Below are positions 27,902 through 36,720 of a stretch of DNA of 64,000 nucleotides, in pieces. The notes below the pieces were generated by a model. That model worked only from the letters and a program-made list of their open reading frames with translations. It did not search any database and had not been told where the DNA came from. The stretch is from Micromonospora coxensis. Lineage in GTDB: Bacteria; Actinomycetota; Actinomycetes; Mycobacteriales; Micromonosporaceae. Numbering within the stretch: position 1 is the stretch's first letter; every line of letters starts with the position of its first letter. A program made the translations under genes and the position numbers. The DNA is taken from positions 2,108,001 through 2,172,000 of the forward strand of contig NZ_LT607753.1 of assembly GCF_900090295.1 (NCBI RefSeq). Direction: 5' to 3'.

Positions 27902-29104
27902 ATGACAGTCACGACCGCGATCGTGATCGGCGGCGGCATCGCCGGCCCGGTCACCGCGCTGGCGCTGCGCCGCGCCGGCATCAGCGCCACCGTCCACGAG
28001 GCGTACCCGGGCACCACCGACGGCGTCGGCGGCACCCTGGCGCTCGCCCCCAACGGCCTCGCGGCCCTGCGCGCGGTCGACGCGGACCGCGCGGTGGCCG
28101 CGATCGCCACCCCGATCCACCGGACGGTGCTGGCGATCGGCCGGCGGCGCATCCCGCTGCCCGGTCTGGAGGGGGTGCCCCCGCTGCACGTGGTGCACCG
28201 CAACGACCTGCACCGGGTGCTGCACGAGCGGGCCGCCGCCGAGGGCGTGGTCGTCGAGCACGGCCGGCGCCTGGTCGACGTACGGGAGACGGAGAGCGGC
28301 ATCACCGCCCGGTTCGCCGACGGTGGCACCGCCACGGCCGACGTCCTCATCGGGGCCGACGGCGTACGGTCGACCGTCCGTACCCTGATCGACCCGGACG
28401 ACCCCGGCCCCCGGTTCACCGGGCTGCTCGGCTTCGAGGCGGTGGCCCGGCACGAGGTGGACGTCGAGCCCGGCACCATGACCTTCACCTTCGGCCGGCG
28501 CGGCTACTACCTCTACTGGCCGGAGCCGGGCGGCGGCACCCGGTGGGGGGTGAACCTGCCGCAGGAGCGGCCGATGAGCCTCGCCGAGGCCCGCGCGGTG
28601 CCCCCGGCCGACTGGATGCGGACCCTGCGGGCCGCCCACGCCGACGACGAGCCGGGCCGCGACCTGATGCTGACCAGCGACCCCGACGAGTTGCAGGTGG
28701 TGGGCTCGCTGCACATCATGCCGTCGGTGCGGCGCTGGCACCGCGGGCGCATGGTGCTGGTGGGCGACGCGGCGCACGCGCCCTCGAACAGCTCGGGGCA
28801 GGGCGCCTCGCTGGCCATCGAGAGCGCCGTGCAGGTGGCCCGCTGCCTGCGCGACCTGCCCGACGCCCGGTCGGCGTTCACCGCCTACGAGCGGCTGCGG
28901 CGCGAGCGGGTGGAGCGGATCGCCGCCCGGGCCGGGCGGATCAACCAGGCCAAGGCTCCGGGCCGGGTGGCCCGGGCGCTGATGCCGTTGCTCATGCCGC
29001 TGCTGGTGAAGACCGCGATGAAGCCGGAGAAGACGCTCGGCCCCGAGCAGCGCTACGTCATCGACTGGGACGCCCCGGTCACGGCCGGCCCGACCGGTCG
29101 CTGA
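27902..29104 (+). CDS. FAD-dependent monooxygenase (PHBH/TetX-like)
   Basis: The 400-residue protein has the FAD-binding GxGxxG (IVIGGGIAGPVTALALRRAG), the DG motif (VLIGADGVRSTVR) and the GD motif (MVLVGDAAHAPSNSSGQG). This is a group A flavin monooxygenase that hydroxylates aromatic or polyketide-like substrates using NAD(P)H. The C-terminus carries a helical, hydrophobic segment (ALMPLLMPLLVKTAMK). GGAGGG precedes the ATG start. Pairing with PadR suggests induction by a xenobiotic or antibiotic-like compound. Confidence 0.92.
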   Translation: MTVTTAIVIGGGIAGPVTALALRRAGISATVHEAYPGTTDGVGGTLALAPNGLAALRAVDADRAVAAIATPIHRTVLAIGRRRIPLPGLEGVPPLHVVHRNDLHRVLHERAAAEGVVVEHGRRLVDVRETESGITARFADGGTATADVLIGADGVRSTVRTLIDPDDPGPRFTGLLGFEAVARHEVDVEPGTMTFTFGRRGYYLYWPEPGGGTRWGVNLPQERPMSLAEARAVPPADWMRTLRAAHADDEPGRDLMLTSDPDELQVVGSLHIMPSVRRWHRGRMVLVGDAAHAPSNSSGQGASLAIESAVQVARCLRDLPDARSAFTAYERLRRERVERIAARAGRINQAKAPGRVARALMPLLMPLLVKTAMKPEKTLGPEQRYVIDWDAPVTAGPTGR

Positions 29105-29174
29105 CCCCACGCCCCGGGGTGGCGCGCACCGCGTCGCGCCACCCCGGTCCGGTCGAGGACCGGGACTGCGGCGG

Positions 29175-31691
29175 TCAGGCCGACGCGGCGGCCACCGCCG
29201 TCCGGGGCACCAGCGCGCGTCGCATGTCGTCGTCCAGGTCGGTGACCCACCGGCGCAGCCCGGGAGTGAGGTCGTCGCGGGCCAGCAGCGCCGCGGCCAA
29301 CTCCCGGGTCGGCTGCGCCACGGCGTAGCGGGGGAAGGCCAGCTTGGTGATCCCGTCGGCCACCCAGGCGGTACGCAGCCGCGCGGCGGCCGGCATGTCG
29401 GCGAAGTACCTGGCGACGTACGGGGCGGTCAGCTCGGCCTGCTCCGGCTGCCAGAATCCCTCCGCGGTCGCCTCCACCAGGCGGTTGGAGAGTTCGGTGC
29501 TACGGGTGACGATCTCCCAGGCGGCCCGCTTGGCGTCGGTGTCCGGCAGGGCGGCGCGGCAGCAGGCGGCCCGTTCCGCGCCGACGGCGCTGCGGTCGGC
29601 GGCGGCCTCGGCGGCGATCTCCGGCTCGCCGGCCGCGCCGAGCACGACCAGGCGCAGCAGCAGCGCCCAGCGCAGGTCGGCGTCGACGGCCAGCCCGTCG
29701 GGTACGCCGTCACCGGCGAGCCAGCCGGCCAGCAGCGCGGCGTCGGTGCTGGCGGCGATCAGGCCCCGGGCGGCGGCGAGCTGCAACGATCCTCCGGGCG
29801 GGGCACCGGCGAGCAGCGCGGCGCAGGCCCCGGCGACGCGTAGCAGCGCGGCCTCCCGGGCGAGCGGGTCGAGGTAGCGGTCGATCAGGTCCCGGCTGAG
29901 CCCGAGCACCTCCTCCGCGATGATCACCTCGGTCTCGGCGGGCAGCGCCGCCGCGATCAGCGAGACCAGCGCGGTGACCGGCCGTTCCCCGTCCCGGGCG
30001 GCGTCGAGCGCCTCACCCCAGAGCAGCGCGCGGGCCAGCGGGTCGGTCAGCCCGGGCAGCACCATCGGCACCGCGTCGGCGGAGGCCGGGTCCAGCCGGA
30101 TCTTGGCGAAGGTCAGGTCGCCGTCGTTGGGCAGCAGCAGGCCGGTGGCCGGCTCGCCGACCAGCTCGGCCAGCTCGGTGCGCCCCTCGTCGACGTCCGG
30201 GTCGAGGTCGACCTCGACCCGGGTCACCGTGCCGTCGGGGGCGTACCGGCCGACACCGATGCGGTGCGGTCGCCGCACCGGGTACGCCTCGGGGGCGGTC
30301 TGCACCACGGCGGCGGAGGCCCAGCGGCCGTCGGCGTCCACCGAGGTCTCCATCCGCAGCGTGTTGACCTGGGGCCGGCGCAGCCAGCACTCCGCCCAGT
30401 CGGTCAGGTCGCGGCCTCCGGCGGCGCTCAGGGCGTCGAGCAGGTCGGCCAGGGTCGCGTTGCCGAAGCGGTGCGCGGCGAAGTGGGCGTTGAGCCCGGC
30501 GAGGAAGCTCTCGTCGCCGAGCCAGGCGACGAGCTGGCGCAGCACGCTGGCGCCCTTGGCGTACGAGATGCCGTCGAAGTTGAGCAGCCCCTCGGCCGCG
30601 TCGGTGACCTCCTCCGGGGCCACCGGGTGGGTCGAGGGGCGCTGGTCGGCGGTGTAGCCCCAGGCCTTGCGGCGGATGGCGAACGTCGTCCAGGCCCGGT
30701 CGAAGCGGGTCGCCTCGGCGGTGACCCGGGTGCCGAGGTACTCCGCGAAGGACTCGTTGAGCCAGAGGTCGTCCCACCAGCGCATGGTGACCAGGTCGCC
30801 GAACCACATGTGCGCCATCTCGTGGGCGATCGTGGTGGCGCGCAGCTCCCGTTGGGTGTCGGTGACCGCCGAGCGGAACACGTAGTCGTCGCGGAGGGTG
30901 ACCAGGCCCGGGTTCTCCATCGCGCCGGCGTTGAACTCGGGCACGAAGGCCTGATCGTACTTGCCGAACGGGTAGCGCTCGGCGAAGAGCTGGTGGAACC
31001 GGTCGAGGCACTGCTTGGTGACGGTGAGGATCTCGTCGAGGTCGGCGTCCAGGTGTGCCGCCAGCGACCGGCGGCAGTAGACCCCCAACGGGATGCCGTC
31101 GTGCGAGTCGCGGCGCACGTGCCAGGGGCCGGCGACGAGCGAGACGAAGTACGTGGCCAGCGGCGGGGTGGGGGCGAACTCCCAGCGCCCGGGCCGGGGC
31201 GTGCCGGCGAGCGGCCCGTTGGCGGCGACCGTCCACTCCGGCGGGGCGCTGACCGACAGGGTGACCGGCGCCTTCAGGTCCGGCTGGTCGAAGGCGGCGA
31301 AGATGCGCTGCACGTCGTCCAGGAAGGACATCGCGTAGAGGTAGGTCTCGCCGTCGGCCGGGTCGACGAAGCGGTGCATCCCCTCGCCGGTGTTCGAGTA
31401 CGCCATCTCGGCGGCGACGGTGAGCGTGTTCGCCTCGGCCAGCCCGGTCAGCGGCAGCCGGTTGTCGACCAGGGTGGCCGGGTCGAGGTCACGGTCGTTG
31501 AGGCGTACCGCCCGCAGGGTCGCCGGCTTGACCTCGACGAAGGTCTCCGCGCCGGGGGTGGCCCGGAACCGGATGGTGACGGTCGAGTCGAACCGCTCGC
31601 CGCCGCCGGTGAGGTCGAGGTCCACGTCGTAGGACTCGACGGTGATCAGCGCGCGACGCGCGGTCGCCTCTACACGGGTCAGGCTCGGCAT
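29175..31691 (-). CDS. pepN: Aminopeptidase N (M1 zinc metallopeptidase)
   Basis: The 838-residue protein has the exopeptidase motif GAMEN (in FNAGAMENPGLVTL), the zinc site HEMAH with the downstream Glu (WLNESFAEY), and a C-terminal ERAP1-like helical domain. It releases N-terminal residues from peptides in the cytosol. ATG 31691 starts MPSLTRVEATARR, as is common for actinobacterial PepN. It is divergent from the DUF397 gene with a 66-bp gap. Confidence 0.95.
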   Translation of the reverse strand: MPSLTRVEATARRALITVESYDVDLDLTGGGERFDSTVTIRFRATPGAETFVEVKPATLRAVRLNDRDLDPATLVDNRLPLTGLAEANTLTVAAEMAYSNTGEGMHRFVDPADGETYLYAMSFLDDVQRIFAAFDQPDLKAPVTLSVSAPPEWTVAANGPLAGTPRPGRWEFAPTPPLATYFVSLVAGPWHVRRDSHDGIPLGVYCRRSLAAHLDADLDEILTVTKQCLDRFHQLFAERYPFGKYDQAFVPEFNAGAMENPGLVTLRDDYVFRSAVTDTQRELRATTIAHEMAHMWFGDLVTMRWWDDLWLNESFAEYLGTRVTAEATRFDRAWTTFAIRRKAWGYTADQRPSTHPVAPEEVTDAAEGLLNFDGISYAKGASVLRQLVAWLGDESFLAGLNAHFAAHRFGNATLADLLDALSAAGGRDLTDWAECWLRRPQVNTLRMETSVDADGRWASAAVVQTAPEAYPVRRPHRIGVGRYAPDGTVTRVEVDLDPDVDEGRTELAELVGEPATGLLLPNDGDLTFAKIRLDPASADAVPMVLPGLTDPLARALLWGEALDAARDGERPVTALVSLIAAALPAETEVIIAEEVLGLSRDLIDRYLDPLAREAALLRVAGACAALLAGAPPGGSLQLAAARGLIAASTDAALLAGWLAGDGVPDGLAVDADLRWALLLRLVVLGAAGEPEIAAEAAADRSAVGAERAACCRAALPDTDAKRAAWEIVTRSTELSNRLVEATAEGFWQPEQAELTAPYVARYFADMPAAARLRTAWVADGITKLAFPRYAVAQPTRELAAALLARDDLTPGLRRWVTDLDDDMRRALVPRTAVAAASA

Positions 31692-31757
31692 CCGCTTATC
31701 CTGCCGGACGGGGAGCCGGACGGGCTTCCCATTACGCGTGGCGATGGAGGACCAACA

Positions 31758-31976
31758 ATGGGTCAGCACCCCAAGGGCGACTTCGACCTGTCCCGGGCGG
31801 TCTGGCAGCGGGCCGAGGGCGACACCTCCGACAGTGCGGTCGAGGTGGCCTTCGTCGACGACCTGATCGGCATGCGCAACTCCGCCGAGCCGGACGGCCC
31901 GGTGCTCGTCTTCACCCAGGCCGAGTGGGACGCCTTCGTGGCCGGCGCCCAGGACGGCGAGTTCGACCTGAGTTGA
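31758..31976 (+). CDS. DUF397 domain-containing protein
   Basis: The 72-residue acidic protein ends with the DUF397 consensus PDGPVLVFTQAEWDAFVAGAQDGEFDLS. DUF397 proteins usually lie beside a Scr1-like helix-turn-helix regulator, with which they may act as antitoxin-like partners. No such regulator is adjacent here, so it is an orphan. GGAGG lies seven bases upstream of the ATG. It uses the short divergent region with pepN. Confidence 0.9.
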   Translation: MGQHPKGDFDLSRAVWQRAEGDTSDSAVEVAFVDDLIGMRNSAEPDGPVLVFTQAEWDAFVAGAQDGEFDLS

Positions 31977-31990
31977 CCGGCCCGCCCGGC

Positions 31991-32398
31991 TCACCCGTCC
32001 CCCTCGCCCCAGCCCAGGCCGCCGGGGCCGGGGGCGTGGTGGAAGCCGGGATGGCCGGCGACGTCGGCGCAGCGCTCGCCGTCGGGGCCCGTGGCGTTGC
32101 AGAAGAGCCGCTCGGCCCGGTGCCAGGCGTCGGCCGGCGACAGGGCGGCGGCGGCGAGCGCCACCTCCGGGCGGAGCAGGCTCAGCGCCTCGGCGTACGC
32201 CACGGCGAGTTCCCGGGCCTGCTCCGGGCCGGCGGCCTCGAAGCCCAGGTGGGCGGTGAAGTGCCGGGGCGGCCGGGGCCGCCGCCGGGGCGGCGCGAGC
32301 AGTGGCGCGTCCGCCGGGTCGCCACCGGCGCCGGCGGCCCGCGCCAGCGCCTCCGTCACCCGCCGCTGACGCCAGTACGGCGGCCTGTTCTCCCGCAT
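31991..32398 (-). CDS. Hypothetical protein
   Basis: A 135-residue protein beginning MRENRPPYWRQRRVTEALAR, with a Pro/Arg-rich stretch (APPRRRPRPPRHF), an Ala-rich helix, and a C-terminal part with two cysteines and several histidines (FCNATGPDGERCADVAGHPGFHH). GGGGAGG lies upstream of the ATG. I do not recognise a family. The Cys/His-rich end could bind metal, but this is inference. Confidence 0.72.
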   Translation of the reverse strand: MRENRPPYWRQRRVTEALARAAGAGGDPADAPLLAPPRRRPRPPRHFTAHLGFEAAGPEQARELAVAYAEALSLLRPEVALAAAALSPADAWHRAERLFCNATGPDGERCADVAGHPGFHHAPGPGGLGWGEGDG

Positions 32399-32625
32399 TC
32401 GGTCCTCCCCGTGGTGACCCGCCGGCCGGCCGTCGTGGCCGACCCGCTGACGAGGAGACCACGTTTCCGGCGCCCTGGGAGGGGCCAGCACCGCGCCGGC
32501 CGGCGGGCCCACACCCGGGCCGGACCGGCTCGCCGGGCCGACGGGATTGGCCGGCCCGGACCGGGGTAGACGACACCGGGCCGACCAGCGCGGCTCACCC
32601 GCCGTCACCGTGTCAGGAGCGCAGG

Positions 32626-33873
32626 ATGTCCGCCACCCCCGCCGACCGCAGCCCGGAGAGCACGCTGGCGTTCCTCCGCGAGGGGTACCGGTACGTCAGC
32701 TCCCGCTGCGAGCGCTACGGCAGCGACATCTTCACCGCCCGACTGCTGCTGGAGCGGACCATCTGCCTGCGCGGCCGGCCGGCCGCCGAACTCTTCTACG
32801 ACACCGGGCGCTTCCGTCGGACGGGGGCGATGCCGAAGCGGGGCCAGCGGACGTTGACCGGGCAGGGCGGCGTGCAGGGGCTCGACGGGGCGGCGCACAC
32901 CGCCCGCAAGGCCATGTTCCTGTCGGTGATGACCCCCGGCGCGGTCCGGCAGCTGGGCCAACTCTTCGCCGACGAGTGGCGGGCCCGGATCCCGGTCTGG
33001 GAGGCCGACGGCCCGGTCGTCCTCTACGACGAGGTCGCCCCGATGCTGATGCGGGCGGTCTGCGCCTGGGCGGGAGTGCCGCTGGCCGAGTCCGAGGTGG
33101 CCCGCCGCACCGCCCAGATGCACGCGATGATCGGCAGCCCGGCGACGCTCGGCCCGCGCTACTGGCGTGGCCGCCTCGGCCGCCGCCGCGCCGAGCACTG
33201 GATCGCCGACATCGTGGAGCGGGCCCGGGTCGGCACCCTGCCCGCGCCCGAGGGCAGCGCGCTGCGCGCCGTCGCCGAGCACCGGGACGACCGGGGCCGG
33301 CTGCTCCCCCGCCGGATCGCCGCCGTGGAACTGCTCAACGTGCTGCGTCCGACCGTGGCCGTCGACCGGTACCTGGTCTTCGCCGCGCTCGCCCTGCACG
33401 ACCACCCGGCCTGGCGGGACCGGGTCCGGGGCGACGACGACGCGACCGAGTGGTTCGTGCAGGAGGTCCGCCGCTACTACCCGTTCTTCCCGGTGGCCGC
33501 CGCCCGGGTCCGGCAGTCCTTCGACTGGCAGGGCCACCACTTCCCCCGGGGCCGGCGGGTGCTGCTCGACCTGTACGGCACCAACCACCACCCGGACGTG
33601 TGGCCCGAGCCGGAGCGGTTCCGCCCGGAGCGCTTCGCCGGCTGGCGCGACGACCCGTACGGCTTCGTGCCGCAGGGCGGCGGCGAGCACCTCGGCGGGC
33701 ACCGCTGCGCCGGTGAGTGGATCACCATCGAGCTGATGAAGCGGGCGGTGACCCTGCTGACCACCGCGATGCGCTACGAGGTGCCACCGCAGGACCTGGC
33801 GCTGGACCTGAGCCGGATGCCCACGCTGCCGCCGAGCGGCTTCCTCCTCGAGAACGTGCGGCGCACCGACTGA
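32626..33873 (+). CDS. CYP152-type cytochrome P450 fatty-acid peroxygenase
   Basis: The 415-residue protein resembles the Bacillus fatty-acid hydroxylase P450 BSbeta (CYP152A1) over most of its length. LRPTVAVDRYLVFAALALHDHP provides the I-helix Arg-Pro that replaces the acid-alcohol pair. FVQEVRRYYPF is the K helix. LLDLYGTNHHPDVWPEPERFRPERF and QGGGEHLGGHRCAGE hold the heme-ligating Cys. Such enzymes use H2O2 directly to hydroxylate or decarboxylate fatty acids, without redox partners; none is encoded nearby. CAGGAG precedes the ATG. Confidence 0.93.
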   Translation: MSATPADRSPESTLAFLREGYRYVSSRCERYGSDIFTARLLLERTICLRGRPAAELFYDTGRFRRTGAMPKRGQRTLTGQGGVQGLDGAAHTARKAMFLSVMTPGAVRQLGQLFADEWRARIPVWEADGPVVLYDEVAPMLMRAVCAWAGVPLAESEVARRTAQMHAMIGSPATLGPRYWRGRLGRRRAEHWIADIVERARVGTLPAPEGSALRAVAEHRDDRGRLLPRRIAAVELLNVLRPTVAVDRYLVFAALALHDHPAWRDRVRGDDDATEWFVQEVRRYYPFFPVAAARVRQSFDWQGHHFPRGRRVLLDLYGTNHHPDVWPEPERFRPERFAGWRDDPYGFVPQGGGEHLGGHRCAGEWITIELMKRAVTLLTTAMRYEVPPQDLALDLSRMPTLPPSGFLLENVRRTD

Positions 33874-33957
33874 CCGGCGGGCCACGCACCCGGAGACGAC
33901 GTGCGGGCGGCACGGGCGGGGGCGTCCGGCAGCCCGAGCCGAGGGCGGCGGCACCGG

Positions 33958-34027
33958 GGACGGGCGTCGACCCGGTGCGGGCAGCGGGGCCGGCGCCCCA
34001 CCGCCCGCACCGGGTCGACGCCCGTCC
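33958..34027. terminator. Very long bidirectional hairpin terminator
   Basis: A perfect 25-bp stem (33958-33982 pairing with 34003-34027) encloses a 20-base loop that can fold on itself (GGGGC/GCCCC). It lies between the convergent peroxygenase and alcohol dehydrogenase genes and reaches to within two bases of the latter's stop. It should end transcription from both sides. Confidence 0.88.
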
Positions 34028-34028
34028 G

Positions 34029-35204
34029 TCAGGCGGTCGGGTGCAGGACGCTGCGCAGGCAGGCGTCCTCCTTCTTCTCGAACAGCTCGTAGCCGCGCAC
34101 GCCGTCCTCCAGCGACATCGGATGGGTGGCCAGGTAGCCGGGGTCGATCTCGCCGACGGCCAGCCGGTCCAGCAGCATCGGGATGTAGCGCTGGGCGTGC
34201 ATCTGCCCCATCCGCAGCACCAGGGCCTTGTTCATCGCCGCGCCGAGCGGGAACTTGTCGACCAGCCCGCCGTAGACGCCGACGATGCTGACCGTGCCGC
34301 CCTTGCGGCACGCCATGATCGCCTGGCGTACCGAGGTGGGCCGGTCGGTGGTGAGCCGCGCGGTCTGCTTCGCCTTGTCGTACGCGTGGATCGGGCCGAC
34401 GTCGTGCGCCTCCATGCCCACCGCCTCGATGCAGGCGTCCGGGCCCCGGCCGGCGGTCATCTCCCGCAGCGCCTCCAGCACGTCGGCCTCGGCGTAGTTG
34501 ATCGTCTCCACGCCGAGCCGCTCGGCGGCGGTGGCGAGCCGCTCGGGCAGGCGGTCGATGACGACGACCCGTTCCGCGCCGAGGATCTGCGCGGACCGGG
34601 CGGCCATCTGGCCGACCCCGCCCGCGCCCCAGACGGCGACCACCTCGCCGCCCTTGAGCGCGCAGAAGTCCGCGGCCATCCAGCCGGTGGGCATGGCGTC
34701 GGAGGCGAAGACCACCGCGTCGTCGGCCACCCCGTCCGGGACCTTGAACGCGCCGACGTCGCCGAACGGCACCCGGATGTACTCGGCGTGGCTGCCGGAG
34801 TAGCCGCCGGCGGCGTGCGAGTAGCCGAGGATGCCGGCCGGCGAGTGACCCCAGAGCTTCTCGGGCAGCACCGGCTGCGGGTTCGAGTTGTCGCAGAGCG
34901 AGTACTGCTCGGTACGGCAGTACCAGCAGCCGCCGCAGGCCACCACCGAGCCGACCACCACCCGGTCGCCGACCCGCAGCCGCCGTACCCCGGGCCCGGT
35001 CTCCACGACCTCGCCCATGAACTCGTGGCCGAGGATGTCGCCCTCCCGCATCGCCGGGAGGTAGCCGTTGATCAGGTGCAGGTCGGAGCCGCAGACGCTG
35101 CTGGCCCGGACCTTGACGATGATGTCGCCCTCGGCGCGGATGCCCGGCTCGGGCACGTCCCGCACCGCCAGCTTGCCGACCCCTTCCCAGCAGAGCGCCC
35201 TCAC
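34029..35204 (-). CDS. Zinc-dependent alcohol dehydrogenase
   Basis: The 391-residue MDR protein has catalytic zinc ligands (SSVCGSDLH, GHEFMGEV), a structural-zinc loop (CGGCWYCRTEQYSLC) and a Rossmann GxGxxG (WGAGGVGQMAA). The inserted segment around HAYDKAKQ resembles glutathione-independent formaldehyde dehydrogenase-like members. It oxidises an alcohol or aldehyde adduct with NAD(P); the substrate is unknown. The GTG start overlaps the stop of the SRPBCC gene by four bases, so the two are coupled. Confidence 0.92.
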   Translation of the reverse strand: MRALCWEGVGKLAVRDVPEPGIRAEGDIIVKVRASSVCGSDLHLINGYLPAMREGDILGHEFMGEVVETGPGVRRLRVGDRVVVGSVVACGGCWYCRTEQYSLCDNSNPQPVLPEKLWGHSPAGILGYSHAAGGYSGSHAEYIRVPFGDVGAFKVPDGVADDAVVFASDAMPTGWMAADFCALKGGEVVAVWGAGGVGQMAARSAQILGAERVVVIDRLPERLATAAERLGVETINYAEADVLEALREMTAGRGPDACIEAVGMEAHDVGPIHAYDKAKQTARLTTDRPTSVRQAIMACRKGGTVSIVGVYGGLVDKFPLGAAMNKALVLRMGQMHAQRYIPMLLDRLAVGEIDPGYLATHPMSLEDGVRGYELFEKKEDACLRSVLHPTA

Positions 35205-35842
35205 GCCCGTCCTCCCGTCGACAGCCGCTCGCGGACCTTGTCGGTCGCCCTCTCCTGCGCCGCGTTCCGCCCGGACGGGTCGTGCCGGGTGTCGATCATC
35301 TGGCCGGTCTCGACCAGCGACTTGATCCGCCGCAACGCGTCGCGCAGCCCCAGGTCGGGCTCGTCCCCGCCGATGAGGCCGAGCATCCGGCGCAGCGGGC
35401 CACCGGCGCGGTAGCGCAGCTCGGCCCGGATCTCGGTGCCGCGGTCCTGCGGCGCGGGCACCAGGTCGACGTGCCCCTGTTGCGGCACCGGCCCCTCGTC
35501 GACCCGCCAGCTCAGCCGGCCCGGCCCGTCGACGGTGATCTCGGCCCGCCACTCGGTGCCGCCGCCGGCCGGGTCGCTCGCCACGCAGCGCCACCGGTTG
35601 TCGTCGAGCTGTTCCAGGGTGGCCCACTCGGCCAGGGCCCGGTCCAGCCGTTCCCGGTCCGTCCAGAAGCCGATGACGGCGTCCATCGGCCGGTCCACGG
35701 TGATCCCGCGCCGTACCACGTACCAGCCGCCCTGCCGGTCCGGCTGGTGGCGGCGTCGTCTGCGGGCGATCGCCCGGCCGACCCCGAGCGCGGTCACCGT
35801 GGTGGCGCCGAGCAGCGCCCACCTCGTCGCGTTGCTGGTCAT
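35201..35842 (-). CDS. SRPBCC family protein (membrane-anchored)
   Basis: The 213-residue protein has an N-terminal hydrophobic anchor followed by RRRRR (residues about 10-35), then a START-like ligand-binding domain (ITVDRPMDAVIGFWTDRERLDRAL, then AEITVDGPGRLSWRV). SRPBCC domains bind hydrophobic ligands. ATG 35842 is preferred over GTG 35845 because GGAGGA is then six bases away. It is coupled to the alcohol dehydrogenase gene, suggesting a shared hydrophobic substrate. Confidence 0.88.
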   Translation of the reverse strand: MTSNATRWALLGATTVTALGVGRAIARRRRRHQPDRQGGWYVVRRGITVDRPMDAVIGFWTDRERLDRALAEWATLEQLDDNRWRCVASDPAGGGTEWRAEITVDGPGRLSWRVDEGPVPQQGHVDLVPAPQDRGTEIRAELRYRAGGPLRRMLGLIGGDEPDLGLRDALRRIKSLVETGQMIDTRHDPSGRNAAQERATDKVRERLSTGGRA

Positions 35843-35979
35843 CACGTCTCCTCCACCCGAGCGCCCGGGATGGACACCCGCATCCCGGAGCGCTACCCGC
35901 CGGGGATCGCTCGAAACGGACCGGTTTGACCGGTCCGACCGTGGGCATGCCCGGCAGCACCAGAGTTTCGGGAGGCGAC

Positions 35980-36720
35980 GTGTCCTTCGACGCGAGCGAG
36001 TACGGCCGGCACATCCCCGCGGACGTCTACGACACGGCCTTCGCCCACCTCGATCCGGACGTCGCCGTGGACCGGCTGGTGGTCCTCGCCGACGGCGGGC
36101 CGGTCTGCGAGTTCGGCATCGGCACCGGGCGGCTGGCCCTGCCGTTGCTGCGCCGCGGGATCGCCGTCGCCGGCATCGAGGCCTCGGCCGAGATGGCGGC
36201 CCGGTTGAAGGAGAAGCCCGACGGCGACCGGATCGTGGTCAGCACCGGTGACTTCGCCGAGACCCGGGTGCCGGGCGAGTTCGCGCTGGTGCTGCTCGCC
36301 TTCAACACGATCTTCGCGCTGCCGGACCAGGCCCGCCAGGTGGCCTGCTTCCGCAACGCCGCCGCGCACCTGCGGCCCGGCGGCCGGTTCGTCGTCGAGG
36401 CGTGGGTGCCCGATCCCGGCGCCTTCCGGGCCGGGGCGGCGCTGCGTCCGATCCGGGTGGCGCAGGAGATGGTGCTGCTGGAGGCGGCGCACCTGCACCC
36501 CGCCGAGCAACGGATGACCACCACCAAGATCCACCTCAGCAACGACGGGGTGCGGCTCCTGCCCGCCAACCACCGCTACGCCTGGCCCGCCGAGCTGGAC
36601 CTGATGGCCGAGCTGGCCGGACTGCACCGGGAGCACCGCTGGGCGGACTGGTCCGGCGCGGCCTTCACCGACGACAGCCGCGACCACGTGACGGTCTACC
36701 GGCGCGGGGAGGGGGCGTGA
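35980..36720 (+). CDS. Class I SAM-dependent methyltransferase
   Basis: About 246 residues with the SAM-binding motif VCEFGIGTGRLALPLLRRG, an acidic residue after the second strand (GIEAS), and LRPGGRFVVEAW. The target is unknown. GTG 35980 is chosen because GGGAGGCGAC immediately precedes it; an ATG at 35926 is in frame. Its stop overlaps the glycosyltransferase start by four bases, so methylation and glycosylation may act on the same product. Confidence 0.9.
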   Translation: MSFDASEYGRHIPADVYDTAFAHLDPDVAVDRLVVLADGGPVCEFGIGTGRLALPLLRRGIAVAGIEASAEMAARLKEKPDGDRIVVSTGDFAETRVPGEFALVLLAFNTIFALPDQARQVACFRNAAAHLRPGGRFVVEAWVPDPGAFRAGAALRPIRVAQEMVLLEAAHLHPAEQRMTTTKIHLSNDGVRLLPANHRYAWPAELDLMAELAGLHREHRWADWSGAAFTDDSRDHVTVYRRGEGA

